From Microbacterium pseudoresistens (GTDB taxonomy: Bacteria; Actinomycetota; Actinomycetes; Actinomycetales; Microbacteriaceae), in assembly GCF_013409745.1 (NCBI RefSeq), contig NZ_JACCBH010000001.1:868001-932000 (forward strand): a DNA stretch of 64,000 nucleotides, given 5' to 3'. The position numbers and the translations under genes are program-made. Shown here in pieces: positions 33,748 through 42,451 of the stretch. The notes beneath the pieces are model-generated. The model ran no database searches. It was not told the origin of the DNA and worked only from the letters and a program-made list of their open reading frames with translations. The number at the start of each line of letters is the position of its first letter. Position 1 is the first letter of the stretch.

Positions 33748-35343
33748 TCAGCCGAACTGGTTCATCGTGTTGTCCTTGCCACCGGCCTTCAGCGCTGCGT
33801 CGCCGGCGAAGTACTCCTTGTGGTTGTCGCCGATGTCGGAGCCGGCCATGTTCTGGTGCTTGACGGTGGCGATGCCCTCACGGATCTCTCGGCGCTGCAC
33901 GCCCCGCACGTAGGCGAGCATGCCCTCCTCGCCGAAGTAGCCCTTGGCCAGGTCATCCGTCGAGAGGGCCGCCGTGTGGTAGGTCGGCAGGGTGATGAGG
34001 TGGTGGAAGATGCCGGCGCGGGCCGAGCCGTCCTTCTGGAAGGTGCGGATCTTCTCATCCGCCAGCTCCGCCAGCTCGGTGCCGTCGTAGTCGACGCTCA
34101 TCAGGTCGCCGCGGTCGTAGGCCGAGACGTCGACGCCCTGCTCCGCGAGCTGGTCGTACGCCTGCTGGCGGAAGTTGAGCGTCCAGTTGAACGACGGACT
34201 GTTGTTGTAGACGAGCTTGGCGTTCGGGATCTCCTCGCGGATGCGGTCGACCATTCCGGCGATCTGCTCGACATGCGGCTTCTCCGTCTCGATCCACAGC
34301 AGGTCGGCGCCGTGGCGCAGCGATGTGATGCAGTCGAGCACGACCCGGTCCTCGCCGGTGCCGGGGCGGAACTGGTACAGGTTGCTCGCCAGGCGCTTCG
34401 GACGCAGCAGCCTGCCGTCGCGGCGGATGACGACGTCACCGTCGCTCAGCGCATCCTCGCCGATCTCCTCGACGTCGAGGAACGCGTTGTACTGGTCGCC
34501 CAGGTCACCTGGTGCGCTCGACACCGCGAGCTTCTGAGTGAGACCGGCACCGAGCGAGTCGGTGCGGGCGACGATCACGCCGTTGTCGATTCCCAGTTCG
34601 AGGAACGCGTAGCGCACGGCATTGAGCTTGGCGATGAAGTCGTCGTGCGGAACGGTGACCTTGCCGTCCTGGTGACCGCACTGCTTCTCGTCCGACACCT
34701 GGTTCTCGATCTGGATGGCACAGGCGCCCGCCTCGATCATCTTCTTCGCGAGCAGGTAGGTGGCCTCGGGGTTGCCGAAGCCGGCGTCGATGTCGGCGAT
34801 GATCGGCACGACGTGGGTCTCGTGGTTGTCGATCTGCGACTGGATGAACTCCACGGCCGTCTCGTCGCCCGCGAGACGCGCCTCGTCGAGCTTCGTGAAC
34901 AGCAGGTCGAGCTCGCGGGCGTCGGCCTGGCGGAGGAACGTGTAGAGCTCCTCGATGAGCGCGGGCACCGAGGTCTTCTCATGCATCGACTGGTCGGGCA
35001 GCGGGCCGAACTCGGAGCGCAGGGCCGCCACCATCCAGCCCGACAGGTACAGGTAGCGCTTGTTGGTGGACTTCAGGTGCTTCTTGATCGAGATGAGCTT
35101 CTGCTGCCCGATGAAGCCGTGCCAGACGCCGAGCGACTGCGTGTAAACGGAGGAGTCGCCGTCGTACTCGGCCATGTCGCGGCGCATGATGTCGGCGGTG
35201 TACTGGGCGATCTCGAGCCCCGTCTTGAACCGGTTCTGCGCCCGCATCCGGGCGACGTACTCGGGGTTGATCGCGTCCCAGGCCGATCCGTTCTGCGCCT
35301 TGAGCGCACGGATGGCCTCGATGTCGTCTTCGTAAGCGGTCAT
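33748..35343 (-). CDS. aceA: Isocitrate lyase
   Basis: 531 residues from ATG 35343 (GAAGGA upstream). Splits isocitrate to glyoxylate and succinate, the first step of the glyoxylate shunt for growth on acetate or fatty acids. The active-site loop reads EKQCGHQDGKV; the catalytic Cys and His are kept and the Lys-Lys of short enzymes is Lys-Gln, as in the longer (~530-residue) isocitrate lyase type. DADIDAGFG and FNWTLNFRQQ metal and substrate loops are present. No malate synthase is in the window. Upstream, TTCGCGAA (35467-35474) is a possible regulator site. Confidence 0.96.
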   Translation of the reverse strand: MTAYEDDIEAIRALKAQNGSAWDAINPEYVARMRAQNRFKTGLEIAQYTADIMRRDMAEYDGDSSVYTQSLGVWHGFIGQQKLISIKKHLKSTNKRYLYLSGWMVAALRSEFGPLPDQSMHEKTSVPALIEELYTFLRQADARELDLLFTKLDEARLAGDETAVEFIQSQIDNHETHVVPIIADIDAGFGNPEATYLLAKKMIEAGACAIQIENQVSDEKQCGHQDGKVTVPHDDFIAKLNAVRYAFLELGIDNGVIVARTDSLGAGLTQKLAVSSAPGDLGDQYNAFLDVEEIGEDALSDGDVVIRRDGRLLRPKRLASNLYQFRPGTGEDRVVLDCITSLRHGADLLWIETEKPHVEQIAGMVDRIREEIPNAKLVYNNSPSFNWTLNFRQQAYDQLAEQGVDVSAYDRGDLMSVDYDGTELAELADEKIRTFQKDGSARAGIFHHLITLPTYHTAALSTDDLAKGYFGEEGMLAYVRGVQRREIREGIATVKHQNMAGSDIGDNHKEYFAGDAALKAGGKDNTMNQFG

Positions 35344-35483
35344 GGTGTTCCTTCGCGGTCGTGGCGTCGTCGCCGGGCTGCAGCTGAGTGGATTGATCAC
35401 CACTCTGAGCCAAGAAACCCCAGGCTTCCGACCACTCGGGGAGGGAAGTTTCGTCGATTTTCTGCGTTCGCGAAGAAGAACCG

Positions 35484-35852
35484 TCAGGGTCTCAGCGGAA
35501 GGAGCCCGTCGAGGTCGGCGCGCGTACCCGAGGCGCGGATGCGACCGGATGCTGCAGCATCGGCCCATGCCTCGATTCCGGTCGCCACGGCGATCCAGGT
35601 CGCGGCATCCATCTCGACGACGTTCGGCGGGGTGCCGCGGGTGTGCCGGGGACCCTGCACGACCTGTACGGCGCCGAACGGCGGCACGCGCACCTCGACG
35701 GTGCCTCCCGGCGCCTTCTCGTCGAGCAGCTGCAGCAGGTAGCGCACGGCCGTCGCCAGCTCCGTGCGCGCGGGCTTGTCGCCTGTCGCGCGGGCATCCG
35801 CGACGGCGGTCAGCGCCGCGCGCCCGGCGGCGGTGTCGATGGTGCGTGCCAC
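35484..35852 (-). CDS. Sterol carrier family protein
   Basis: 122 residues. Matches the small actinobacterial SCP2-like family by its Ala-rich N-terminus, GGTVEVRVPPFGAVQVVQGPRHTRGTPPNVVEMDAATWIAVATG core and length. The family is often found beside purine genes, in M. tuberculosis near purF. Its ligand is unknown; the WIAVATG segment corresponds to the lipid-pocket helix region in SCP2 domains. It is expressed toward aceA but separated by about 140 bases. Confidence 0.82.
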   Translation of the reverse strand: MARTIDTAAGRAALTAVADARATGDKPARTELATAVRYLLQLLDEKAPGGTVEVRVPPFGAVQVVQGPRHTRGTPPNVVEMDAATWIAVATGIEAWADAAASGRIRASGTRADLDGLLPLRP

Positions 35853-35998
35853 CCGCTCAGGATACGCAGTCGGCGCAGCGGCGATGGCTCGAAGGTCGAC
35901 CCGGCCGCCCTCGACGAGCTGCGCGCCGCCGGGGTCGAGGTCGTCATCGCCTGAGCGGATCGCACCTCATGCATGGCGTCGCCGGTGCGCATCGGGGA

Positions 35999-36004
35999 TA
36001 CGCT
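35999..36004 (+). promoter_or_regulatory. -10 element, leaderless start
   Basis: TACGCT ends 6 bases before the GTG at 36011. GAGGA touches the GTG and is too close to act as a ribosome-binding site. Confidence 0.5.
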
Positions 36005-36010
36005 CGAGGA

Positions 36011-36694
36011 GTGAGCGATCCGCCGAACCCGGAAGGCGCCAGGGCGCAGCTGATCGAGGCCGCCCGCCGCGGCCCGTGGGACCCGAAGGGGCTGCCGCGG
36101 CTTCCCGACGACGTGCGGATCCGCCGATCGGCGGTGCTCATCCTCTTCGGCGTGCTCGACAGCATTCCGGCCACGACGCAGGATGCCGTCGTCGCGAAGG
36201 ACCTCGACGTGCTGCTGCAACGGCGCGCGCCCACCCTGTCGTCGCATCCGGGGCAGGTCTCGTTCCCCGGCGGCGGGTATGAGGACGACGATCGCGACGA
36301 CATCGACACCGCCCTGCGCGAGGCCGAGGAGGAGACCGGGCTCGACCCGTCGGGCGTCGAGATCCTCGCCGCCCTTCCCGCACTCCCCCTCGCCGTGAGC
36401 AACCACCGCGTCACGCCCGTTCTCGGCTGGTGGACGACGCCGTCCGAGGTCGCGGCCGTGGATCATGCCGAGACCGTCGAGGTGTTCCGCACGCCGGTGG
36501 CGCAGCTGCTCGACCCCGCGACCCGGTTCACCTCCACGATCACGCGCGCGGGCATGACGTTCAAGGGGCCGGCGTTCGACGTCGACGGGCTCATCGTGTG
36601 GGGGTTCACGGCGATGGTGCTCGACGGCCTGTTCGACGCGGCCGGATGGACGCTGCCGTGGGACAGAGGCGACGAGCGCCCCGTCACCGTCTGA
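36011..36694 (+). CDS. NUDIX hydrolase, CoA diphosphatase-like
   Basis: 227 residues from GTG 36011. The NUDIX box is clear: PGGGYEDDDRDD then ALREAEEETGLD, preceded by LSSHPGQVSFPGG, which together form the extended UPF0035 signature of CoA pyrophosphatases. Such enzymes cut CoA or acyl-CoA into 3',5'-ADP and phosphopantetheine with Mg2+. A long open frame upstream is not coding. purD follows after 38 bases but has its own -10. Confidence 0.88.
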   Translation: MSDPPNPEGARAQLIEAARRGPWDPKGLPRLPDDVRIRRSAVLILFGVLDSIPATTQDAVVAKDLDVLLQRRAPTLSSHPGQVSFPGGGYEDDDRDDIDTALREAEEETGLDPSGVEILAALPALPLAVSNHRVTPVLGWWTTPSEVAAVDHAETVEVFRTPVAQLLDPATRFTSTITRAGMTFKGPAFDVDGLIVWGFTAMVLDGLFDAAGWTLPWDRGDERPVTV

Positions 36695-36720
36695 ACCCGG
36701 GCGACGGCGGGCGCGCTGGG

Positions 36721-36726
36721 TAGGCT
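36721..36726 (+). promoter_or_regulatory. -10 element, leaderless start of purD
   Basis: TAGGCT ends 6 bases before the GTG at 36733; no Shine-Dalgarno is present. Confidence 0.5.
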
Positions 36727-36732
36727 GGGCGC

Positions 36733-38010
36733 GTGAAGATCCTCGTCCTCGGTTCCGGTGCCCGTGAGCACGCGATCATCCTCGCCCTTCGTGCGGAGCA
36801 GGACGCGCACGACGTGTTCGCCGCCCCGGGCAACGCGGGGATCGCGCAGGACGCGACGCTCGTCGACCTCGATCCGCTCGACGGCGCTGCCGTCGCCGGG
36901 TTCGCCGATGCGCAGGCGATCGACCTCGTCGTGATCGGCCCCGAGGCCCCGCTCGTCGCGGGCGTCGCCGATGTGCTGCGCGGTCGCGGCATCCCCGTGT
37001 TCGGCCCGGGCAAGGCGGCCGCCCAGCTGGAGGGATCGAAGGCGTTCGCCAAGCGGATCATGGATGCCGCCGGCGTGCCGACCGGGCGCGCGGTGCGGGC
37101 CGCGAGCACGGCTGAGGTGGAGGCGGCGTTCGACGAGCTCGGCGCCCCGCACGTCGTCAAGGCCGACGGGCTGGCCGCGGGCAAGGGCGTCATCGTCACG
37201 GGCGACCGCGCCGAGGCGCTCGCCCACGCCGAGCAGTATCTGCCCTCGGGCCCCGTGCTCGTGGAGGAGTTCCTCTCCGGCCCCGAGGTGTCGCTCTTCT
37301 TCCTCTCCGACGGCGACACGGTGCGCGCGCTCACCCCCGCACAGGACTTCAAGCGCGCCTTCGACGGCGACGCCGGCCCCAACACCGGCGGCATGGGCGC
37401 CTATTCGCCGCTGCCGTGGCTGGCCGAGCGCTTCGGCGACGAGGCCGCGTTCGTCGCCGAGGTCACCGACACCGTCGCCCTTCCCGTCATCCGGCAGCTG
37501 GATGCCGAGGGCACCCCGTTCATCGGGTTGCTGTACGCGGGGCTCATCCTCACCGACGGCGGCGTTCGGGTCATCGAGTTCAACGTGCGCTTCGGCGACC
37601 CCGAGACCCAGGTGGTGCTGCCCCGGCTCATCACGCCGCTGTCCGAGCTACTGCTCGCGGCGGCCTCGGGCACGCTGGAGGACCAACCCCAGCCGGCGTT
37701 CTCCGACGAGGTGGCCGTCACCGTCGTGCTCGCCAGCGAGGGCTACCCGGAGAGTCCGCAGACCGGGCGCCTCATCGAAGGGCTCGACGAGGCCGCGGCC
37801 GTCGAAGGCGTACGCATCGTGCACGCCGCCACGGGCGCACCGGATGCGCCCGATGGATCGCTCGTGGCAACCGGCGGCCGCGTGCTGAACGTCGTCGCGA
37901 CGGGTTCGGACTTCGCCGATGCCCGCGCCCGTGCGTACGAGGCGATCGGCCGCATCCGTCTCGACGGCGCGCACCACCGCACCGACATCGCCGCCCGCGT
38001 CGCCTCCTGA
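36733..38010 (+). CDS. purD: Phosphoribosylamine-glycine ligase (GAR synthetase)
   Basis: 425 residues. Second step of purine synthesis: phosphoribosylamine + glycine + ATP to GAR. ATP-grasp enzyme with N-terminal VLGSGAREHAII, middle KADGLAAGKGVIV, GPNTGGMGAYSP and VIEFNVRFGDPETQ, all intact. GTG start supported by the leaderless -10. It stands apart from purM/purF and purC; neighbours are NUDIX and a convergent GNAT gene. Confidence 0.97.
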   Translation: MKILVLGSGAREHAIILALRAEQDAHDVFAAPGNAGIAQDATLVDLDPLDGAAVAGFADAQAIDLVVIGPEAPLVAGVADVLRGRGIPVFGPGKAAAQLEGSKAFAKRIMDAAGVPTGRAVRAASTAEVEAAFDELGAPHVVKADGLAAGKGVIVTGDRAEALAHAEQYLPSGPVLVEEFLSGPEVSLFFLSDGDTVRALTPAQDFKRAFDGDAGPNTGGMGAYSPLPWLAERFGDEAAFVAEVTDTVALPVIRQLDAEGTPFIGLLYAGLILTDGGVRVIEFNVRFGDPETQVVLPRLITPLSELLLAAASGTLEDQPQPAFSDEVAVTVVLASEGYPESPQTGRLIEGLDEAAAVEGVRIVHAATGAPDAPDGSLVATGGRVLNVVATGSDFADARARAYEAIGRIRLDGAHHRTDIAARVAS

Positions 38011-38019
38011 GCTCCTCGA

Positions 38020-38553
38020 TCAGCCGAGCGGGATCCAATAGCGGCGCAGGCGCGGATGCCCGGCATCCTTCGCGTCGATGACGTCCTGCAGCACGCCGCC
38101 CGCGCCCTCGATCGTCCGCGCCGAGCCGATGTTGTCGTCGTCGCAGGTGAGCATCACCCGCTCGAACCCCTCGGCTCTGGCCCGGTCGAGCACGAGGCCC
38201 AGCGCCGTCGAGGCGAGTCCTCGGCGGCGGCGCGAGGCGCGCACCGAGTAGCCGATATGCCCTCCGACGCGGCGCAGGAAGTCGTTGAGCTCGAGGCGGA
38301 ACGCGATGAACCCCGCCACCTCGCCGTCGTCGAGGATCCAGAAGAAGTCGCACGGCACGCGGTCGTCGGGCAGGGTGGCCGCGCGGTCGGCGTACAGCGC
38401 CGCCCTGGCGACGAGGTCGGCGCACGTGGCGCGATCCGCCGCGGCATCGTCGTTCAGCCCCGCACCGTCGATGTGCCCTCCGCCGAACTCCGCGACGGCC
38501 GCCGCCCACGAGTCGAAAAGATCCATCGTGGGGCGTGCGAGCGTAGCGGTCAT
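38020..38553 (-). CDS. GNAT family N-acetyltransferase
   Basis: About 177 residues from ATG 38553; ATGs at 38565 and 38526 are possible. The GNAT fold is seen from FFWILDDGEVAGFIAFRLEL to the acetyl-CoA loop VRASRRRRGLASTALG (Q/R-x-x-G-x-G/A pattern) and VMLTCDDDNIGSARTIEGAGGVL. These enzymes move an acetyl group to an amine on a small molecule or protein; the target is unknown. Convergent with purD, 9 bases between stops. Confidence 0.87.
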   Translation of the reverse strand: MTATLARPTMDLFDSWAAAVAEFGGGHIDGAGLNDDAAADRATCADLVARAALYADRAATLPDDRVPCDFFWILDDGEVAGFIAFRLELNDFLRRVGGHIGYSVRASRRRRGLASTALGLVLDRARAEGFERVMLTCDDDNIGSARTIEGAGGVLQDVIDAKDAGHPRLRRYWIPLG

Positions 38554-38590
38554 CCGCTCATCCAATCACGCGCCGGGCGATACTCCTGCG

Positions 38591-40087
38591 TCAGCGGAGG
38601 TGCTTCGGGCGGCGCAGGAACAGCACCGCCACGACGCCGAGCAGGATGAACGACGCCGGCAGCAGCATCGTCTGCGCCATCGCATCGGCGAAGGGTTTCG
38701 CGATCATCTCGGGCATGGCGCCTCCGCCGAATCCGCTCGGCGCCTCGTCCATACCGGGGAGGTTCGCTTCGAGACGGCTCTGCATGAACGCCGCGATCGC
38801 GGCCGACCCGAGCACGGATCCGATCGTGCGCATCGTGTTGTAGATGCCCGATCCGGCGCCGGCCTGGCGCGGCGGCAGGTCGCGCGTCGCCGTGGTGGCC
38901 AGCGGACCCCACATGCCCGCGTTGCCGAAGCCGAGGATGGCGGAAGGGATGAGCATCCAGCCGATCGCCGTGTCGGTGTTCATCATCATCGCGAACAGGA
39001 ACAGCGACACGGCAACGCACAGCAGGCCTGGCACGAGCATGAGGCGCGGATCGATCCGGTCGAGCAGCTTGCCCGCGAAGGGCGAGATCACTCCGGCGGC
39101 GAGCGCCATCGGGATCATCAGCAGCGCCGACTCCGTGGGGGTGAGCCCGCGGGCCAGCTGCAGGAAGAACATCAGCGGCAGCCCCTGAGAGGTGACGGTG
39201 AACCCGACGATGACGATCGTGATGTTCGACCAGGTGAAGTTGCGCGTGCGGAACAGCTCCATCGGCACGAGCGGCTCGTTCCTCGTGCGCGTCTGGTACC
39301 AGAGGAACAGCCCCATCACCACGACGCCGGCGATGATGAGCCCCCAGACCGAGATGGGCCCCCAGATGACGCCCCAGTCGTAGGCCTCGCCCTCCTGCAG
39401 CCCGAACACGATGAGGAACAGGGCGATCGCGCTGAGGAAGACACCAGGCACGTCGAAGCGGTGCTTGTGCGTTTCGAGCTTGGGAACGAGGATCCACGCG
39501 AGGATGAATCCGATCACGCCGACGGGCAGGTTGATGAAGAAGATCCACTCCCAGCCGAGGCCGTCGACGAGGAATCCGCCGGCGAGCGGCCCCACGAGCA
39601 TGGCGACTCCGGATGCGCCGCCCCACAGGCCCATCGCTGCGCCGCGGCGCTCGGGCGGGAATGTGCGGGTGATCATGGCCATCGTCTGCGGGGTGAGCAG
39701 CGCTGCGCCGATGCCCTGCGCGGCACGGGCCCAGATCAGGCCGTCGAGTGTGATCGACAGACCGCACCACAGCGAGGCGACGGTGAAGATAGCCAGCCCG
39801 ATGAGGTAGATGTTCTTCGGCCCGAACCGGTCGCCCAGGCGGCCGGTGATGAGCAGCGGCACGGCGTAGGCGAGCAGGTAGGCGCTGGTGACCCACACGA
39901 CCCGGTCGAGGTTGTTGGAGTCGGGATCGAGGGCGGCCTTGATCGCCGGGTTCGCCACGCTCACGATCGTCGTGTCGACGAGGATCATGAAGAACCCGAT
40001 GACGAGCGCCCACAGCGCGGGCCACGGACTGCGCTCCGGAGCCGTGGGGGATGCGCCGCTCGAAGCGGTACGGAGGGAGTCGGTCAT
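38591..40087 (-). CDS. MFS multidrug transporter (DHA2, EmrB/QacA-like)
   Basis: 498 residues with 14 predicted membrane segments. Motifs of the DHA2 drug:H+ antiporters are visible: LVDTTIVSVANPAI in helix 1 (motif D1), ITGRLGDRFGPKNIY (motif A), and the GGASGVAMLVGPLAGGFL segment (motif C). The ATG overlaps the padR stop by 4 bases, so pump and regulator form an operon. Likely substrates are drugs or phenolic compounds exported with proton antiport. Confidence 0.92.
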   Translation of the reverse strand: MTDSLRTASSGASPTAPERSPWPALWALVIGFFMILVDTTIVSVANPAIKAALDPDSNNLDRVVWVTSAYLLAYAVPLLITGRLGDRFGPKNIYLIGLAIFTVASLWCGLSITLDGLIWARAAQGIGAALLTPQTMAMITRTFPPERRGAAMGLWGGASGVAMLVGPLAGGFLVDGLGWEWIFFINLPVGVIGFILAWILVPKLETHKHRFDVPGVFLSAIALFLIVFGLQEGEAYDWGVIWGPISVWGLIIAGVVVMGLFLWYQTRTRNEPLVPMELFRTRNFTWSNITIVIVGFTVTSQGLPLMFFLQLARGLTPTESALLMIPMALAAGVISPFAGKLLDRIDPRLMLVPGLLCVAVSLFLFAMMMNTDTAIGWMLIPSAILGFGNAGMWGPLATTATRDLPPRQAGAGSGIYNTMRTIGSVLGSAAIAAFMQSRLEANLPGMDEAPSGFGGGAMPEMIAKPFADAMAQTMLLPASFILLGVVAVLFLRRPKHLR

Positions 40088-40701
40088 TGTGCGGCGGCCT
40101 TTCGCTGGGCGAGATAGCGGTCTGTGTCGAGATGACCGGCGGATCCCCATGGGATCTCGTCGGCCCCGAGGCGGGAGAGGAGGGCGTCGAGCCAGACGAC
40201 CTCGGCGTCGAGGAGCGCCTGCTGCCGCTCGATCTCGATGAGGAACTGGGCAGGGACCCCCTTGTCCCGCGCGTTCGCGAACCCGTCGCGGTGGATCTGC
40301 GCCTCGTCGGCAAGGGCGACCCGGCGGATGCGGAGCAGGGCGACGGCGTCGTCGCGCTCCACGTTGTGCGCCTCGGCGAGCGCGACGCGGAACTGGGCGG
40401 GCCGATCGATGCGGCTGAGCTCTTCGCGGATCCACGAGTGCATGGCGTTGTGGCCGGCATCCGTGAGCGCGTAGGTGGTGCGCTCGGGTCGGTTGCCCTC
40501 GCGGTCGGTGCCGACCTTCTCGATCAGGCCCTGCTCGAGCATCCGGTTCACGCAGTGGTAGAGCGTGCCGTTGGTGACCTTGACGAGGCGCTCGTCGCGC
40601 CGCATGCGCAGCAGTCGCACCATCTCGTACGGGTGCATGTCGGCTTCGCGCAGCAGCGCGAGCACCATGACCCCGAGAGGGGTGAGCTTCGGCTCCGGCA
40701 C
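40084..40701 (-). CDS. PadR family transcriptional regulator
   Basis: About 205 residues from GTG 40701, with GGAG 9 bases upstream; a TTG at 40716 is the alternative. PadR winged helix (residues 5-95: MVLALLREADMHPYEMVRLL, VTNGTLYHCVNRMLEQGLIEKVG) and a Vir_act_alpha_C-like helical C-terminus. It is coupled to the MFS pump by an ATGA overlap and is probably the repressor of its own operon, acting at the GGACTAT repeats just upstream. Confidence 0.9.
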   Translation of the reverse strand: MPEPKLTPLGVMVLALLREADMHPYEMVRLLRMRRDERLVKVTNGTLYHCVNRMLEQGLIEKVGTDREGNRPERTTYALTDAGHNAMHSWIREELSRIDRPAQFRVALAEAHNVERDDAVALLRIRRVALADEAQIHRDGFANARDKGVPAQFLIEIERQQALLDAEVVWLDALLSRLGADEIPWGSAGHLDTDRYLAQRKAAAQ

Positions 40702-40727
40702 GATGATCCGCTCCAATTAGTCGATGT

Positions 40728-40753
40728 GGACTATCCGCATTGGACTATATCCA
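40728..40753. promoter_or_regulatory. Candidate PadR operator
   Basis: GGACTAT occurs twice, at 40728-40734 and 40742-40748, and the second copy sits in the dyad TGGA-CTATA-TCCA (40741-40753). The site lies between the divergent padR and purC starts and overlaps the likely padR -10. Confidence 0.6.
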
Positions 40754-40779
40754 TTCCGACGTGCCTCTCGCAAGGTCGG

Positions 40780-40785
40780 GATAAT
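40780..40785 (+). promoter_or_regulatory. -10 element, leaderless start of purC
   Basis: GATAAT ends 6 bases before the GTG at 40792. Confidence 0.55.
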
Positions 40786-40791
40786 GGGCGG

Positions 40792-41676
40792 GTGAGCACT
40801 CCCTCCTCCCCCCTCTCCCTGCCCGGCTGGCGCCACCTGTACTCCGGCAAGGTGCGTGACCTCTACGCCTCGGCCGACCCCGCCGACACCCGCATCCTCG
40901 TCGTCGCCTCCGACCGGGTGAGCTCGTTCGACCACGTGCTGGCGCCGGGTATCCCCGGCAAGGGCGCCCTGCTGACCACGCTCAGCCGCTGGTGGTTCGA
41001 TCGCCTCGCCGAGGGGCCGGATGCCGTGGCCGACCACCGCGCCGACGGCGAGCTTCCCGCCGAGGTCGCCGACCGGGCGATGCTCGCCCAGTCGCTGGAG
41101 ATGCTGCCGATCGAGTGCGTCGTGCGCGGCTATCTCACCGGTTCCGGCTGGGCGGAATACTCGACCGCGGGCACCGTGTGCGGCATCCCGCTGCCGGAGG
41201 GCCTGCACAACGGCGACAGGCTAGCCGAGCCGATCTTCACCCCCGCGTACAAGGCCCCGATGGGCGAGCACGACGAGAACATCACCTTCGCCCGCACCGC
41301 GGAGATCGTGGGCGCCGAGCGTGCCGCCCAGCTGCGCGACGTCTCGCTGGGGATCTACCGTCGCGCGGCGGCGATCGCCGAGGAGAAGGGCCTGATCCTC
41401 GCCGACACGAAGTTCGAGTTCGGCGTCGATGCCGAGGGTGTGCTGCGCCTGGCCGACGAAGCGCTCACGAGCGACTCCTCGCGCTACTGGGATCTCGAGG
41501 GGTGGCGCACGGGCACGACGCCGGAGGAGCGGATGGCCAGCTTCGACAAGCAGATCGTGCGCGACTGGCTCGCCGCGAACTGGGACCGGCAGGGCGAGCC
41601 TCCCCGGCTTCCCGACCACGTCGTGGAGCGCACCGCCGCCCGCTACGCGGAGCTCATCGAGCGCCTCACGGCCTGA
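40792..41676 (+). CDS. purC: Phosphoribosylaminoimidazole-succinocarboxamide synthase (SAICAR synthetase)
   Basis: 294 residues from GTG 40792. Joins CAIR and aspartate with ATP in purine synthesis. Signatures: LYSGKVRDLYA (the ATP loop), VVASDRVSSFDHVLAPGIPGKG, ECVVRGYLTGSGW and LILADTKFEFG. The length of about 295 is that of the longer (yeast-like) actinobacterial type. The start was fixed by frame, by the -10 position and by homology with LPGWRHLYSGKV near the N-terminus. Divergent from the padR-MFS operon, convergent with the VapBC module. Confidence 0.97.
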   Translation: MSTPSSPLSLPGWRHLYSGKVRDLYASADPADTRILVVASDRVSSFDHVLAPGIPGKGALLTTLSRWWFDRLAEGPDAVADHRADGELPAEVADRAMLAQSLEMLPIECVVRGYLTGSGWAEYSTAGTVCGIPLPEGLHNGDRLAEPIFTPAYKAPMGEHDENITFARTAEIVGAERAAQLRDVSLGIYRRAAAIAEEKGLILADTKFEFGVDAEGVLRLADEALTSDSSRYWDLEGWRTGTTPEERMASFDKQIVRDWLAANWDRQGEPPRLPDHVVERTAARYAELIERLTA

Positions 41677-41684
41677 CCTCCGCC

Positions 41685-42074
41685 CTACTCGGCGATCCGC
41701 ACATCCGTGTGGATGAAATCGGCGCCCTTGCACAGCAGCGGCTCGTCGTGGGCGATGGCGAGCGCGTAGCTGAAGCAGTCACCGTAGTTGAGCCTCGCGG
41801 GGCTGCCCGAGCCGCGGCCGTACTTCTCGTACGCATCGCTCCCGATGCTCGCCTGGACTTCGTCGACCGGAACGATGCGGGTGTCGGCCGCCCGGATCAA
41901 CCCACGCACGGCAGCCAACCCGCCCTGCCGCAGCTGCATGCGAGCGACGACCTCCGCCTCAACGAGAGTGGCCGCCGACATCGCCACCTCGTGCTGCTTG
42001 AGGAGAAGCTGGAACCGCGGAGCTTCGGGCTCATGCTTTGCGATCGCGATCAGTGCGGAAGTGTCGACGATCAA
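41685..42074 (-). CDS. PIN domain toxin, VapC-like
   Basis: 129 residues. PIN ribonuclease with the acidic residues visible: Asp in MIVDTSALIAI, Glu in LVEAEVVAR, Asp in NYGDCFSYALA and an acidic C-terminal position. The order and length fit VapC toxins of type II toxin-antitoxin systems, which cut tRNA or rRNA. The ATG overlaps the antitoxin stop by 4 bases, so antitoxin is made first. Confidence 0.9.
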   Translation of the reverse strand: MIVDTSALIAIAKHEPEAPRFQLLLKQHEVAMSAATLVEAEVVARMQLRQGGLAAVRGLIRAADTRIVPVDEVQASIGSDAYEKYGRGSGSPARLNYGDCFSYALAIAHDEPLLCKGADFIHTDVRIAE

Positions 42075-42337
42075 CGCGGAAGGCCCGTTTCGGGGTCGTA
42101 CATCTCATCCATGATCTCTTCGATGCTGCGTCCCGTATCGGGAAGGGCCTGGAGCCGCGCCACCGCGCGATCGATGGCTGCCGCACGTTCATCGAGGCGC
42201 CGCTGCTCGGCGTGATCCATCTCCTCCAACCGCCGGCGCACCGCATCCTCCACCGCGCCGGTCTGACTCTTGCCCGTCAACTCGGCGAGGCGGCGCACCA
42301 TCGCATGCACGCTCTCGTTCTTGATGTTCAGGCTCAT
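42071..42337 (-). CDS. Antitoxin, VapB-like (Rv0623/PSK family)
   Basis: 88 residues from ATG 42337; an ATG at 42358 is less likely because TAGAAT lies 7 bases before 42337. N-terminal DNA-binding segment SLNIKNESVHAMVRRLAELTGKS, then a helical part QTGAVEDAVRRRLEEM and a C-terminal tail GRSIEEIMDEMYDPETG that would wrap the toxin. This is the Rv0623-like antitoxin type, which usually pairs with PIN toxins and represses its own operon. Confidence 0.88.
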   Translation of the reverse strand: MSLNIKNESVHAMVRRLAELTGKSQTGAVEDAVRRRLEEMDHAEQRRLDERAAAIDRAVARLQALPDTGRSIEEIMDEMYDPETGLPR

Positions 42338-42344
42338 GTCCGAG

Positions 42345-42350
42345 ATTCTA
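42345..42350 (-). promoter_or_regulatory. -10 element, leaderless start of the vapBC operon
   Basis: TAGAAT on the minus strand ends 7 bases before the antitoxin ATG. Confidence 0.55.
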
Positions 42351-42451
42351 CCCTTCATGAGCCCGTTCTACCCTAGACCGCCGACATTCACGGCACTCGG
42401 CGCAACGATAAGGTTTCCCCAGCCTTCATCCCCTTGATCTGAGGAGCCCCC

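Noticed and set aside
33748..35568. Extended isocitrate lyase start at 35568
   Set aside because: The extra N-terminus overlaps the sterol-carrier gene; ATG 35343 has GAAGGA and matches the conserved N-terminus.
35342..36010. Upstream extension of the NUDIX gene to 35342
   Set aside because: It would cover the sterol-carrier gene on the other strand. The GTG at 36011 gives normal family length and has a -10 element 6 bases upstream.
42338..42451. Possible purine or PreQ1-type riboswitch before the nucleobase permease
   Set aside because: No matching conserved core or three-way junction can be drawn; the leader is short with an ordinary ribosome-binding site.
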